From Stramonita haemastoma (taxonomy: Eukaryota > Mollusca > Gastropoda > Neogastropoda > Muricidae): a stretch of DNA of 64,000 nucleotides. This document shows positions 42,592 to 64,000 of the stretch, one piece after another (positions within the stretch are counted from its first letter, which is position 1; each line of letters opens with the position of its first letter). A model generated the notes under the pieces. That model was given only the letters and a program-made list of their open reading frames with translations, had not been told where the DNA came from and did not search any database. The position numbers were made by a program, and so were the translations under genes. Where the stretch lies: assembly GCA_030674155.1 (NCBI GenBank), contig CM060325.1:56756404-56820403 (forward strand), in the 5' to 3' direction.

Positions 42592-42757
42592 TGATCAGAG
42601 CATTATTTCCAATGATACTTATTGCTTTTATGAGCTTTTAATCTGGATCAGTGTTATATTCCAACTTTTCGCTTATAGTTCAGTGCGTTATTTCCAATGA
42701 TACTTATTGCTTTTATGAGCTTTTAACTGGATCAGTGTTATATTCCTTCCTTTCTTT
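42592..42757 (+). repeat. 85-bp tandem duplication
   Basis: TTATTTCCAATGATACTTAT at 42603 and 42688, each followed by TGCTTTTATGAGCTTTTAA and GGATCAGTGTTATATTCC. Confidence 0.88.
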
Positions 42758-42759
42758 TT

Positions 42760-43460
42760 TGTTTTTGTTGCCTGGGACATAACATTTAACACACTTACAG
42801 AATAAACTTTATAATAATTCTACTTTTGTTAAAGAAGCAAAAAATGTACATCAATCATGGAATGTAAAAAAAAAAAAGCTTTTCAAAGCGTTAAAGGAGA
42901 AGCCAGAATTTAGTTGAATCTGTAAATGATTGCAATGAAGAAATACTGATGAGCACTCACAACACATCTGTGTCGTAGATGTGCAGCTATTGATAGATTT
43001 ATATCTCACCACCAATACTGTGGTGAAATCTACAATCACACTTTCCTCTCTTTCTCCTCACTAGCACCTGTGTGGTTAGAATCACCACACTGATAGGGTT
43101 ATGAGGGAAAAGTGCTTCACGCTGAGAAAAGTCAGGACATCATTTTCCTTGTGAAACATCCACTTCAAACCTACCATATTGCCAAAAATGTTTACTTTTG
43201 ATTTCCTTTATTTTATTCATTTCTTTGTTAGGGAAAGCAGCGTCTGTGAAAACTCCAATGCTTATTTTTTTCCCCTAGATATGTATACCTTACCTACCTT
43301 ACCTAGACATATATACAGAAACAGAAGTATGAAAAAATGAATCAAGGTGAGAACATAGCTGACTTCACTTAAAAAAAAAGAAAAGAAAAAGAAAGCCAGC
43401 CAAAAGAACACACTGCTAAGGCTGAAAATATAAGAAAGCATGAGGAAATGTGAACGCGCG

Positions 43461-43493
<33 letters not shown>

Positions 43494-43940
43494 AGCACTC
43501 ATACAGACCTCTCACCTTCCAACCTCTTTCTTCCAACACGTGCACACCAAAAAACCACACCCAATAATGTCCAGGTTTTCAAGAACAGGCAAACAATTTA
43601 ATATCATGGTCCCATGGTCTGGGAGGCGGATGGCAGTGATGCTCTCTCTCTCTCTCCAAATACTGAAACTGCCATTACTTCACCAGTCAATCTGAGAGTT
43701 TGAAGCACAAGAAAACACATCATTGTTTGTATTCCAAAATACACAACTTCATCACAGTTAACACCTCCATAGGTATATTTTACACCCTTACATCAATTGT
43801 AATTTGATCACATATATCATTCTTCTGTGATGGATTTTTGAAAATTTTATTTTCCTTCATTTGTCTATTTTAAATAATTTGTAAGTTATCTATTTTCCTT
43901 CTTTTTTTTACATTTTAAAAAAAGAAAAAGAGATCTAATA
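42760..43940. other. Intergenic, no recognised gene
   Basis: Contains a short (CA)n at 43464-43495; otherwise unique-looking. Confidence 0.5.
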
Positions 43941-43985
43941 ATGATAGTGATTAATGGAATTTGTACAGCGCTATATCTTCTTGTC
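43930..43985 (-). mobile_element. CR1/L2-like LINE 3' tip
   Basis: TAATGGAATTTGTACAGCGC-TATATCTTC is the reverse of the LINE terminus, preceded by AATAATGATAG, the ATT-type tail. Confidence 0.6.
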
Positions 43986-44504
43986 AGTATTGTTATCCAA
44001 CCTGGTTCAAACACATGGAAAATGAAGTTTTTTGGGAGGGTGAGGGTGTGTGCTATCTTTCTTTATGCTCAGGCTTTTTCAATGGCATTACTTGAAACTT
44101 ATTCAAACCAGTTCACCTAACATAGAACCCGCGCCCCCCCCCCCCAACCAAAAAAGAATCCAAAATTGTTCTACTGAAGTCCCAGACCTATCTGGTCTGA
44201 GATAGACTGGAGACTTTCAAAGACAGGCCCCTGCAAGGCCACAAACCAGAGACACCCCTGCACATTAGCAATGTTGCTGCGTAACAAAAATTTTCGTTCA
44301 ACACTCAAGTACATCCCAAATAAACAATACTGGTTCTTGTTGTGAAATTTTCATGTAATATATGTACAAAGGAACATGCTAGTTCTCCATAACTACAGAA
44401 CATAGTGCAAAACCACAATCCCTGTAGAATGCTGTCATCACTTTTCATTGATACTGAATCTTTTTTTTGAAAGGAGTGAAACTAAAAACTGAATACCTGG
44501 GGTG

Positions 44505-44700
44505 AGGGATATGGCCTAGTGGTTAGTGCTGCACTCATGAACTGACTGTCTGGGATCAAGCCACCCCTGAGGCACCCATTCAAGAAGATTTTTCATTGGA
44601 GTACCAACTCCACTCCACTCTCTCACATGCTAATTAATACTAAATTCAGCCTTTCAGAAAAGTAGGCCATTGTGTGCTGGCAGGAATGGGTGACATCATC
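44505..44700 (+). mobile_element. SINE family B, 5' half
   Basis: GGGATATGGCCTAGTGGTTA head, GTCTGGGATCAAGCC (degraded B box), GTACCAACTCCACTCC, AAAGTAGGCCATTGTGTGC; no 3' terminus. Confidence 0.65.
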
Positions 44701-45057
44701 TCCAAAGTCAGAATGTGGCCACTTTGATGGCGGACAAAAATGGGTGTGTATTTCTGTTTTGCTTATTGATTCTTCCTCGTCTTCTTTTGTGACGCTGCTG
44801 AGAATCATTGAACACTACACGGAAAAGCCGTTCACTCCCCAAATTCCTACAGTCATGTTGGTTGTGTGCCAAACTCTGGACCTGACCTACACAGCTGGAT
44901 GAACAAAGAAATACTCCGCTTCTTGTATGTATGGGGGAGATTAGAGGCAGGGAGGTGACAGCACCATTTCCCTCAGGGAGGCTTGATAGACTGCCCTTAT
45001 GCCATGCCTGCTGTTTAAATAAAAAAGGAATGAACGTGTGATCTATAAGGCGCATTA

Positions 45058-45345
45058 TTAGGAAGGTGGCAGGATGGTTTAGATGTTCAGCTGCACAACA
45101 TGTAAACCTGTGAGATTCTGGGTTTGATTCCCAGCCTTGCCCTTTCACCCCAGATTGACAATAAAAATCAAACTGAATGTCAGTCTTCTGGAGGAGACTC
45201 TAAACCAGTGGGACCCATGCGCTTACAGTCTTGCTCACATCAAAAGAACCTCTGACAGAAGAGCAAGGCAGTACCTCCCCACTGTCCTGGCAAAATTAAC
45301 TGGTTCAATTCCCAACTGCATCCCCTAAGACAAAATGTGGCTACC
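45058..45345 (+). mobile_element. tRNA-headed SINE, distinct family
   Basis: AGGATGGTTTAGATGTTCAG (A-box-like) and TCTGGGTTTGATTCCCAG (B box), then GGAGGAGACTCTAAACCAGT and CATAATGGTAGGG. The end resembles 1805-1880. Confidence 0.6.
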
Positions 45346-45803
45346 ATAATGGTAGGGAAAAAAGATTGCATACACAAAAATCTCATCATTTGTGAACCTA
45401 GGAGCTCTAGCATGCGTCAGATATCCCCACAGGCATGACAAAACAAAACAAAACAAAACAACTGAAAAGATGGCGGAATGAAGGTGGGGAGCAAGGGAAG
45501 AAAAAAAAATCGCCAACCCCTAAACAGGTGGGAGGGAGAAAGTTTACAGGACATGCACTTGCAAACAAATTTCCCAGGAAAAATTATTTTTAAAAAAAGT
45601 GGGAGGGAGGTTTACAAGGCATGCACTTGTAAAGAAAAAAAAAATTCCGACCTTTTCAAAAGCTCAGCTCCTGTGCCAAACATTTAGCATGATTAATTAA
45701 TATGAACAAAAGAACTGGTTTTTAAAAAGCAAAATAAATACTAAATGACTGCTTTCCATTCTTGAGAAACTTCAATTAAAAAAAAAAAATCCTTTGTACA
45801 TCA

Positions 45804-45807
<4 letters not shown>

Positions 45808-45872
<65 letters not shown>
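45808..45872 (+). repeat. (GT)n
   Basis: Pure GT run abutting a family B terminus. Confidence 0.95.
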
Positions 45873-46096
45873 TTTTTTTAATATCATTTTTTTATATTGA
45901 GGATAATGGAATAAGCACTCATGTGCTTTTTTTTTTATTTTATACATCCAGTCCCTATGTGCATACAGTTTTGTAAATCTTGTCAACTGTTTCCACCAGC
46001 ACACAATGGCCTACTCTTACAAAAAGCAGAACAGGATTCAAGGTGTACACAAGATATTCACACGGGGTCTTGGTTTAAAGTCTCATCCAAAGGACG
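45873..46096 (-). mobile_element. SINE family B, 3' two thirds, flanked by (GT)n on both sides
   Basis: TATATTGAGGATAATGGAAT, CAGTCCCTATGTGCATACAG, AATGGCCTACTCTTACAAAA, GGTTTAAAGTCTCATCCAAA, then (GT)n at 46107-46180. Confidence 0.8.
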
Positions 46097-46126
46097 AGAC
46101 TCAGTTGTGTTTGTGTGTGTGTTGTG

Positions 46127-46181
<55 letters not shown>

Positions 46182-46199
46182 CAGAAGCCCCTCATTCAG

Positions 46200-48050
46200 A
46201 CAGACATCCTGGATATGATATTGTCAGAAAACAGAAAAAAAATCAAGCAATAGTTTCTTGAAATTTTCCGAGTGTGGAAGACCATAAATCAACTAAAAAA
46301 ATATAGTCCCAACAAATGTCTACCATCCTTTTTAATCTCCTGTTTAACATCCTGAACAGAAAGTAAATTATCAAGAAATCATTTTAGCCACAAAATAAAG
46401 ATTTCATCATTCTCTTTTGAAACACTGTCAGTTACTCAATACATTCTGAATCCAAATTAAATAATCTTCATCTAATCATTTCATTTAAGATGTACATAAA
46501 AAAATACATTGCAAATGGCATCCATAGAGAAAAACTAAAGAGATATCATGGCAAGACATATGTCACATGGAGATGCAAAACCAAATAACGGAACAGCTGG
46601 AAGGATTAAAAAAAACAAACACAACCCAAAACAAACTTTTCAAACCCCTAGCTCCCAGATCTGACACTACAAGAAGCTAAGAAGAAAGAAAGTGTTTCAG
46701 TGATTTGTGTAAATTATATACGCTCCTATTTTGATGGACTGCCAGAAGCTATGAAGGTTAAGTTTAAATACATGTTTGATCTTTTTTTTTTTTGGTTGTT
46801 GATGTTGAGAACTTTTACCACTTTCTATAATTCGCTTGGAAAATTCAACTACTAATTTTACTGTTAAGAGGGAGAAATAAATGTTACCGGACAGCAGATA
46901 ATAAAAAACATCAATACTTTTATAAAAGGAAGTTTGGGGGTGTGGAATAACCCAGTCTCACTAGAAAAAAAAATCTGCTGTAAGAAAAGCAGAATAAAAA
47001 CTTACTTAAAAAGACAAGGACATTTGGAAAAATGACAGCAGCAATATGTGAATATGACTTAAAAATGGGGATTTGCCTAATAGTTCATAACAAAAAACCC
47101 CAAACCAAACAAAAACAAATGTTGAAAAAAACAAACAACCCCCCCCCCCCAAAAAAACAACAACAACACCTACCTAGAAAAACAAACATAATGTGAAGAA
47201 ATCCCCAAATCTATGATCAATCAACTACCCTGCAACTTCATGACTGTTCTTGTACAAATTTATCATAATTCATTGGCTGAAGAAGAATCAACGTGCACAG
47301 CTTAATGAATGAAAGCAACAACTCTGATAACTGCTCTCAGAAATGAGCTTTCTATGACAAATATGTTTCAGTGCATTTGTAGTATTTATTACACCCAGTA
47401 TGCTGCGTACATGTATCAAATTGGTTTTAACAGACAGGATAGGTATATCAACCCACCAGAGACAAGTTTCACTTCATCAAAATGTCCAGAACGGCACTGT
47501 GCCAACAAGCATACCTGAACTGACAGACAATTCATCCCAGTGTGGGTGAGATCTGTTGTCACACAACACACCACAATCATTTCATTTGTCAAAGTTTCAA
47601 AGACTTTCAAAGACCCCCCCTAAAAAAAAACCCAAACCAAAAAAAATTTCTTTTTCTGTTTGATCTCTTAACAGCTAGCAAAATGTTCAGCTGTGTATGT
47701 ATCATCAAGCCATCTGGAACCCACACACAGGATGTCAAACAAATATGTGTTGTTTCCTTTGACTTCTGTGATCAAATGGAAAAATGGACATTTCTCTGAA
47801 CTTAAGGAAATGAAGTTAACATTGTTTTAGAATGTGGGGGCAGGACAGCCGCTGTTGGTTGGTCATGGACATGACAAAGAAAAGAAAGAAAAAATTGCTA
47901 CAACTAACAAAGGGAAGCCTTCCCACTGTTTGTGCAAACTGATTGTGCTTTATATCCCTATGTACTAAGTTGTTCAAAACAGAATGGCATTTCTCACAAA
48001 GTTTCACTTTCAGCATACATTAGCCCCTCTTGCCTTCTTTTTTCTTGTCT

Positions 48051-48087
<37 letters not shown>

Positions 48088-48430
48088 TTTTCCAATTTAC
48101 AGATGCTTAGGTTTGGGGTCCTTTTCTGACTTTCATGCATTTTCTTCTGTGGTATGTTGTTTTCTTTAAGTAATATATGTTCACACAGTGTGATGGTTTG
48201 CCTTTGGTATAGTAATTCTAGGGTTGGGTGCAAACTGGGGTAAGTCATACAGGCTGTATTGGTTCTTCAGCTTCTCTCTGACAACAGTGGCTTAACTGTG
48301 TGTGGCTGTATTGTGCTGCTGCCACTAGGACAGATTTTTCTGCAGAACATTCTGATCACTTTCACCCCAAAAGGGACGTAGCCCACAGAGCAGAGTCCCA
48401 CTTTCATGTCCACATATATTAAAAAATTTA
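46200..48430. other. Intergenic, no recognised element
   Basis: AT-rich; poly(C)-A at 47141 and poly(T) at 48056-48083. No gene seen. Confidence 0.5.
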
Positions 48431-48439
48431 TTTGTCTAT

Positions 48440-48672
48440 TCTTTTAAAAATTTTTTTTATTCTTTCATATCGAGGATAATGGGATCAAACACTCTTGTGC
48501 TTTTTTTTACATCCAGTCCCCGTGTGTATGAGTTTTGTAAATGCCACTCTGTTCCCACCGGCATATGATGGCCTACTCTTATGAAAAGTGGAACAGGATT
48601 TAACGTTGTGCGCAAGATGTTCTGCGTGCGTTCACACATGGGGCCTCGGTTTATAGTCTCATCCGAAGAACA
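48440..48672 (-). mobile_element. SINE family B, 3' two thirds
   Basis: TTCATATCGAGGATAATGGG, CATCCAGTCCCCGTGTGTAT, GATGGCCTACTCTTATGAAA, TTCTGCGTGCGTTCACACAT, GGCCTCGGTTTATAGTCTCA. Confidence 0.82.
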
Positions 48673-48679
48673 TAATATG

Positions 48680-50785
48680 TACATGTCTTTTTAACTGTGT
48701 ATTCATGATCTAGTTTTGCCTTCTTTTGTTGTCACAGGTTCTCTAACACATGTTATATGCAAATGGGGCACTAAGAAACTTCAGGACAACTGAAAGTACG
48801 TATAGTCATTTCTCCCCTCCACATTTCTAGTGCACAGAAGGGATATAGCCAACACCCTATAGATACTGCAGTATCAGCAATGACCACTGTGTTCAAAATG
48901 AGCAGCCAGTGCCAATGTTGCATGCACAGTCTCTGTGCTCTTCATGCTATGTATGCACAAGCAGGAGGAAGAGGTGGAGCAGACATACACACAGGCTGTA
49001 TGCCACACACACTCATACTGTATGCATACACCCACACATGCACGATTATGTATACATGCATGCCTGCACAAACATATGCATGTGCACGCACACACACGCA
49101 CACACAGGTATTCATGCCTAGCTTTTTAAATCTCTCATTTAATACTTTTACCCCCCCCCCTCCCCCCCCAAAAAAAGACAAGACAACCAGACTGAAAAAC
49201 TTCACACAAAACATGGACAAATTTCAAAACACACCTTTCCGTGTCTACATGTGGCCTTTGCTTGATATCAGCTTCACAGGCAGAACACTGTACTGCAGAA
49301 TGAAGTGTAAACAACTGTGGTATTTCCTCTTCTTTAGGTTTGTGCAAATGGATTTTCTGTTAGACTTTGGCACCAACAGTTCTTCTGTAAAAGGTAAGAC
49401 TAAGAAGTGATGGGTGTGGGGGAGGGGGTGTGAGTGAAGGGGATGGGGGAGGATGGAGGCACACAGAGGGAACACGCACACACCGAGATTCTCATACAAA
49501 CAAAATGAAACAGTGATATACACATACTGTTGAAGGGCTGATGATCTTGACACTTAAAGCAAAATACAGCTTAGCAGAGAGACACCCCCTCCCCCCCAAC
49601 ACCCCCCCACTAAATTATCATTGTTTGGGGGCATGAACTTGGCAACGCTGCCTGTAGTATTACCCATACAGTGCTAAACCTGGCAACAGTTCATTCATTT
49701 AGAGCACCCTGAAGAACGGCTTGTCTGGTGGAGCTGATCTAACCAGGAGACATCCAACATATGAATTCACAAACAGACGAGGGTAATGAATGCCACATGG
49801 CTGACTGTCACCACCAAAACAGCAGCAGCTGCAGACAACAGTCCAACAACACACCGACCAACTAGACTTAGTGGGTAAATCTGATATGCCACCGACCGAT
49901 TCCAACATAGGGGATGTTCAGAAACTAAGGCAGAGGAGTGGTGGGAAGAAGAAGGACACTTTCAAAGGAAAGGATGGACCATCTATTAAAAAAAAAACAA
50001 AAAAACAAAAAACTGAACAAAAAGAAAAATCCACCAGAGACATCATTCACAAAGAACAAAATGTGTTGTAAAAGAAATGCACATGAAAAAAAACAACCCT
50101 GAACCCACTCAGAGAAATACCCGCTAAAACATGCAAACAACGAACAATGTAACAAGACCGACAGCAAGCTGCAACCAAAACGACAACCAACAACAGCAAA
50201 CAAAACACCAAACAACAACACCATCACCAGAACAGCACAAAACTCCTGTATTTTTCCTCCTCCTCCCCTGGTGTCTGAATCTTCACAAAAAAAATCACAG
50301 CCAACAGCACAAGAAGTATCCCAGGTTGAAAATGAAATATGTTGCCTGTCAGAAAACACAAACTGTGAAGACGGTAAAACCAGGTCTGAGTAAAAAGACT
50401 AATTTGCTGTTTGCTAAAACAGATCTCCCAGTTGAAGAACACATCATATAGAGAACATATACATATCTCTACTCATTAAAAACTCCATCAAAATATGGCG
50501 GAACACAGTAAGCACAAGTTTATTTAAAAACCCATCTAGAGGCAGGGGGTATGATATGTAAAACAGTGTTCAACACCTGCCCCATCACAATAGCAGTCCA
50601 CAGTTGGTCACGCACAAAAACCACACATCCTGAAAAATACTTGAAAATGCACCATTTTGTTGTTGTGAACCACCCCGTCCGTTATCACTCTTCCTTCATG
50701 GCCACTACCCTGACATCACAAAGCGGTTTTCTTCTGGCCACGCTAGTTTTATTTAACACAAACAGGTCTACCAATACAGAGGACG
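48680..50785. other. Region downstream of ataxin-1, possible 3' UTR, nothing else recognised
   Basis: Contains (CA)-rich 49080-49110, a C10-T-C8-A run at 49150 and A/C-rich 49990-50230. If ataxin-1 has a long 3' UTR as in mammals it would lie here on the - strand. Confidence 0.4.
50519..50524 (-). terminator. Candidate poly(A) signal of the ataxin-1 homolog
   Basis: AATAAA on the - strand about 260 nt past the stop codon. Mammalian ATXN1 has a very long 3' UTR, so this may be one of several sites or unused. Confidence 0.3.
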
Positions 50786-60779
<9,994 letters not shown>

Positions 60780-61740
60780 CTGTTCACACACAACAAGGAA
60801 AATACCGTTCAGGATTAACTCGTGTCCGTTGGGAAAAAAAAACAAAACAAAAAAGTCATGTCCATAGCAAAATGTTTTAAATTAAACAACCAGCAACTTT
60901 ACAGTACATATTTGTAAGCTTAAAAAAAAAAAAAAAGAAAAAAAAGAGGCACTTCTGGCATGAGCAACACAAATGACTACTCCAAAAATGCAGAGAAAAA
61001 CCCCCTATTCCAAAAGTGGGGCAAATAAAATAGGGTGGAGAACCATTGACTATTGCATCACAGACAGGATCTGTCAAGTATGCTGTTAGGTAGGTGAAAG
61101 TTTCTCTTTCTCTTTCTCAAGCTTCTTTTCAACATGTCTGCCTCCAACATTTTCCTCATGTCTTTTTTTCTTGGTGAAAATTTTCTTAAAAACTACAAAA
61201 AAGTTGAGTTAATGTCCGTGCCTGACAGATCTCTTTATTTTAGTGTGGCATCTTTAGCAAGCTGGTCAGTGACATGATTGCCTCGCATGCTGAGCTGCCA
61301 CAGAATCCAGGCATGAACACTGCTATGTTCCTAAGTAATTATCGAGCTTGTTTTAAACAAGTACACTCATAATGAATCTCCAGGAATGTAGAGTCACTAT
61401 CTCTACTGGCCAGCCATGTCTGTGGAGCAGAAAGTGGATCAGTGGAGATTAAACATCTCTATTTACAGTATTTTTCTCCTGAGATTGTTTGGCTAGTTTT
61501 AGTTTTGGCAAACATTCAGCAGTATATATAATAGAGCTTTCAGAATGCAGAATGGCTACAATCAAAGAGGGTAAAACAAAAATGGGCACAGGCAATTCAA
61601 TAGAGGTACTAATTATACACATATTAATGGTTATCTTTCATCAGGGACAAAACTGTGTGGTGTGAGAAAGAGCCACATGATCAGATCCTGTCATTTCCAT
61701 ATGGATTATCAAAAATGTTTTGGATTTAATTTGCTAGAAT
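60780..61740. other. Ataxin-1 intron/upstream sequence, nothing recognised
   Basis: No upstream coding exon ending in the needed phase 1 was found. Sequence is AT-rich. Confidence 0.5.
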
Positions 61741-61746
61741 TTGACC

Positions 61747-61860
61747 TTAGAAGAAGTAGAAGAAGAAGAAGAAGAAGAAGTAGAAGAAGAAGAAGAAGAA
61801 GAAGAAGAAGAAGAAGAAGAAGAAGAAGAAGAAGAAGAAGAAGAAATGATAAGAAGAAAT
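61747..61860 (+). repeat. (GAA)n
   Basis: AGAAGAAG run with TAG breaks. GAA/TTC expansions can form triplexes; here it would be TTC on the ataxin-1 sense strand. Confidence 0.96.
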
Positions 61861-61899
61861 GAAGAGAAGAAAGACAGAAAGAAGAGCACAAGCATGCTC

Positions 61900-62580
61900 A
61901 TACACACAGAGATGTAGACACAGATACAAATGTATAGCATATATACACATGTACAAGTCTGTGAAAACACTGTACAACATATGTGTGCATTCATAAGAGT
62001 CTATACACACACTCTTCTGCAAATATTGTCACTACCAATTCTATTTTTACACCCACATATGTCACACCCCATGATGAAATGAAACACAATCACCTGACCC
62101 ACTTTTCTACTAGGAATGATTTTTAAGGCCTGTAGGGGTCAGGTGGTCCATTTTGAGAGATCATAAAAACTATTTAAGCTTTATTCTACTTTGTAATGAA
62201 GTATCAAGCATAATTCAGTTTTCCTCTGGTTTAAAAACAAGTTTCAAAACACACAACCCCTCATCCTGAACACCTATTAGGATGTAAAACTCATCAATTT
62301 CTCCATTTTGTTTTGTTCCTGGAGCCGGCACTTCAATTTGTAATAATTTTTCACATAATTGTCCAATTAATTTTTTTTTCATTAAATGGTATTTTAAACT
62401 TAAAAATAAAACAACTATTAATGTATTGTGACTATTGTTTTAACTGCAGACTGATGACACATTAACAGTTAGAAATGGACATCCAGTGCAATGTGATTCA
62501 TTATGTGATGGACGGCCGGCCACCAATGCTCAAACACAAATGTGCTCACATTGTCCCATACATTCCTTTGTATGTGTGCA
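61900..62580. other. No recognised element
   Basis: Unique-looking AT-rich sequence. Confidence 0.5.
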
Positions 62581-62589
62581 CGTACACTC

Positions 62590-62617
62590 ACTCACTCACT
62601 CACTCACTCTCACACAC

Positions 62618-62676
<59 letters not shown>

Positions 62677-62710
62677 TTCACACACACACACACACACACT
62701 TCACACACTC
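62590..62710 (+). repeat. (CTCA)n and (CA)n
   Basis: CACTCACTCACTCACTC then CA runs broken by CTCACTTCACACAC. Confidence 0.95.
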
Positions 62711-62829
62711 AAGCCTTTGTGAAAACACTCTCCCACACATCAGTGCTTCCTCATCCACTCACACATACATACATGCACGCACACCCACACACATGCGCAC
62801 ACCCACTCAGTTAAGCCCTCAAACACATC

Positions 62830-63545
62830 GACACAATTCACCAGCCACAACAATGATCAATTCCACAGACAGTCTACAAAAAAAATCAATGGGCAAGCCA
62901 GAGTGCAAAATCTGTGTACATGCATGTATACATGTACATCACGCCAAGGGACTGCTGCACATCAACGAACAGATAATCACTCTCTTTCCTTTGCCTAGGG
63001 GCCAACATTTCATCTTAACGAACGCCTTCATCACAATTATTGTTAATATTCTAAATCATCCAAAAAAAAGTCCAGTAAAAGGATATGACATTTCCTGAAA
63101 GGTTGCGATCATAAGATCACAAGTGGGTTTTTTTGTTGGTTTTTTTTTGTTTTGTTTTAAAAAAAACAGGGGTTAAATAAAGGATGCTCAAGAATGCGGA
63201 ATTGTGGGTTTATCATTTTATGTTCATAGAATGGAAAAGCCTCTAAGCATGTATGAATGAAAGCCTGTAAGCCAGTTTGACGCCTTATTTATGTATTCCA
63301 TCCAGACTTTGTGCATGTAATCAAAGTGGTGCACGGCATTCAACTGTATGATAATGCCGTCGAGCCTGGGTTAATAGTGCAGCCATGCAAATGAGGAGGT
63401 GGTGGTGGTGGTAGTGGTGGGTATTATCATTCAGCAATAAAAGAATGCAAGAAAATTTTGATTTCTTAAACTGGAAAAAAAAAGGGACATACTTTGTATT
63501 CATGGAAAAAATCAAACAGAAATTTTGTTAATATCTATTTTATTG
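62830..63545. other. No recognised element
   Basis: Includes a (GGT)n at 63400-63420; nothing coding seen. Confidence 0.5.
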
Positions 63546-63549
63546 TTTT

Positions 63550-63640
63550 TCAGCTAGAGCTTCAAGGTTTACCAATGGTGAGGTCTTTGTGTATGTGGTT
63601 TTTTTCTCCCCTGCAATTAAGGTAGAGCTACATTTTGACT
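63550..63640 (+). repeat. Interspersed repeat family G fragment
   Basis: CAGCTAGAGCTTCAAGGTTT-ACCAATGGTGAGGTCTTTG parallels 14128 and 53505. Confidence 0.55.
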
Positions 63641-63862
63641 CTGGAGGCAGTCACTGTATACATACATATAAGACTTGTATCAATAAAAAAAAAATTTTTC
63701 CAGCTATCTTGTGGTTATTTTCACCAGATATCATCTTGTGTCTGACTATTGGTTCAGATTTCTTTTCTCCTGCACTGCATGCATATATATATGCATGTTT
63801 TAAATGTTAATGCTTCTGTAAATGTGCATCTGTGTGGGATTACACAAGTTCACACAAATGGT

Positions 63863-63863
<1 letters not shown>

Positions 63864-63934
<71 letters not shown>

Positions 63935-63952
63935 TGAGTGTATATATATATA

Positions 63953-63985
<33 letters not shown>

Positions 63986-64000
63986 GTGGGTGTGTGTGAC
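63864..64000 (+). repeat. (GT)n/(TA)n array running off the window
   Basis: GT run with TATATATA blocks to the end. Confidence 0.95.

Overview
The window is eukaryotic nuclear DNA. It shows GT-AG introns, very abundant (GT)n/(GA)n/(AT)n microsatellites, several tRNA-headed SINE families and LINE 3' ends. The two genes and the repeat types fit a mollusc, most likely a gastropod. That placement rests on recalled resemblance of the repeats, not on a database search.

Two protein genes are supported, and they converge. On the + strand, a 14-exon CTU2/NCS2 gene (cytosolic tRNA 2-thiolation subunit, about 441 codons) runs from 5908 to 22321. It has a perfect ETS-type promoter site at 5846 and a poly(A) signal at 22523. 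On the - strand, the last two coding exons of an ataxin-1 homolog (ATXN1/ATXN1L type) lie at 60779-58526 and 51433-50786. They encode two polyglutamine tracts, an AXH domain split across the intron, and the conserved RKRRWSAPE nuclear-localisation/14-3-3 motif just before the stop. The ataxin-1 5' end lies beyond the right edge.

Layout: 1-5820 is repeats, including a 5'-truncated LINE with about 195 residues of reverse transcriptase C-terminus. 5820-22530 is CTU2, with SINEs, LINE tails and microsatellites in its introns. 23550-25392 is a 31-37 bp minisatellite. 25400-50785 is about 25 kb without a recognisable gene, holding SINEs, a 423-bp inverted-repeat (MITE-like) element, (GA)n tracts and local tandem duplications. 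50786-60779 is ataxin-1. 60780-64000 is intron or upstream sequence with (GAA)n, (CA)n and (GT)n.

The two genes have no evident functional link. No operon, CRISPR, prokaryotic mobile system or undescribed gene cluster is visible. The most unusual items are: a SINE family whose head joins a tRNA-like A box to a 5S-rRNA-like segment (three copies with perfect target-site duplications); nested insertions that give a relative age order; a probable 1-nt frameshift in the large ataxin-1 exon; and recurrent poly(C)-poly(A) junctions mostly on one strand.
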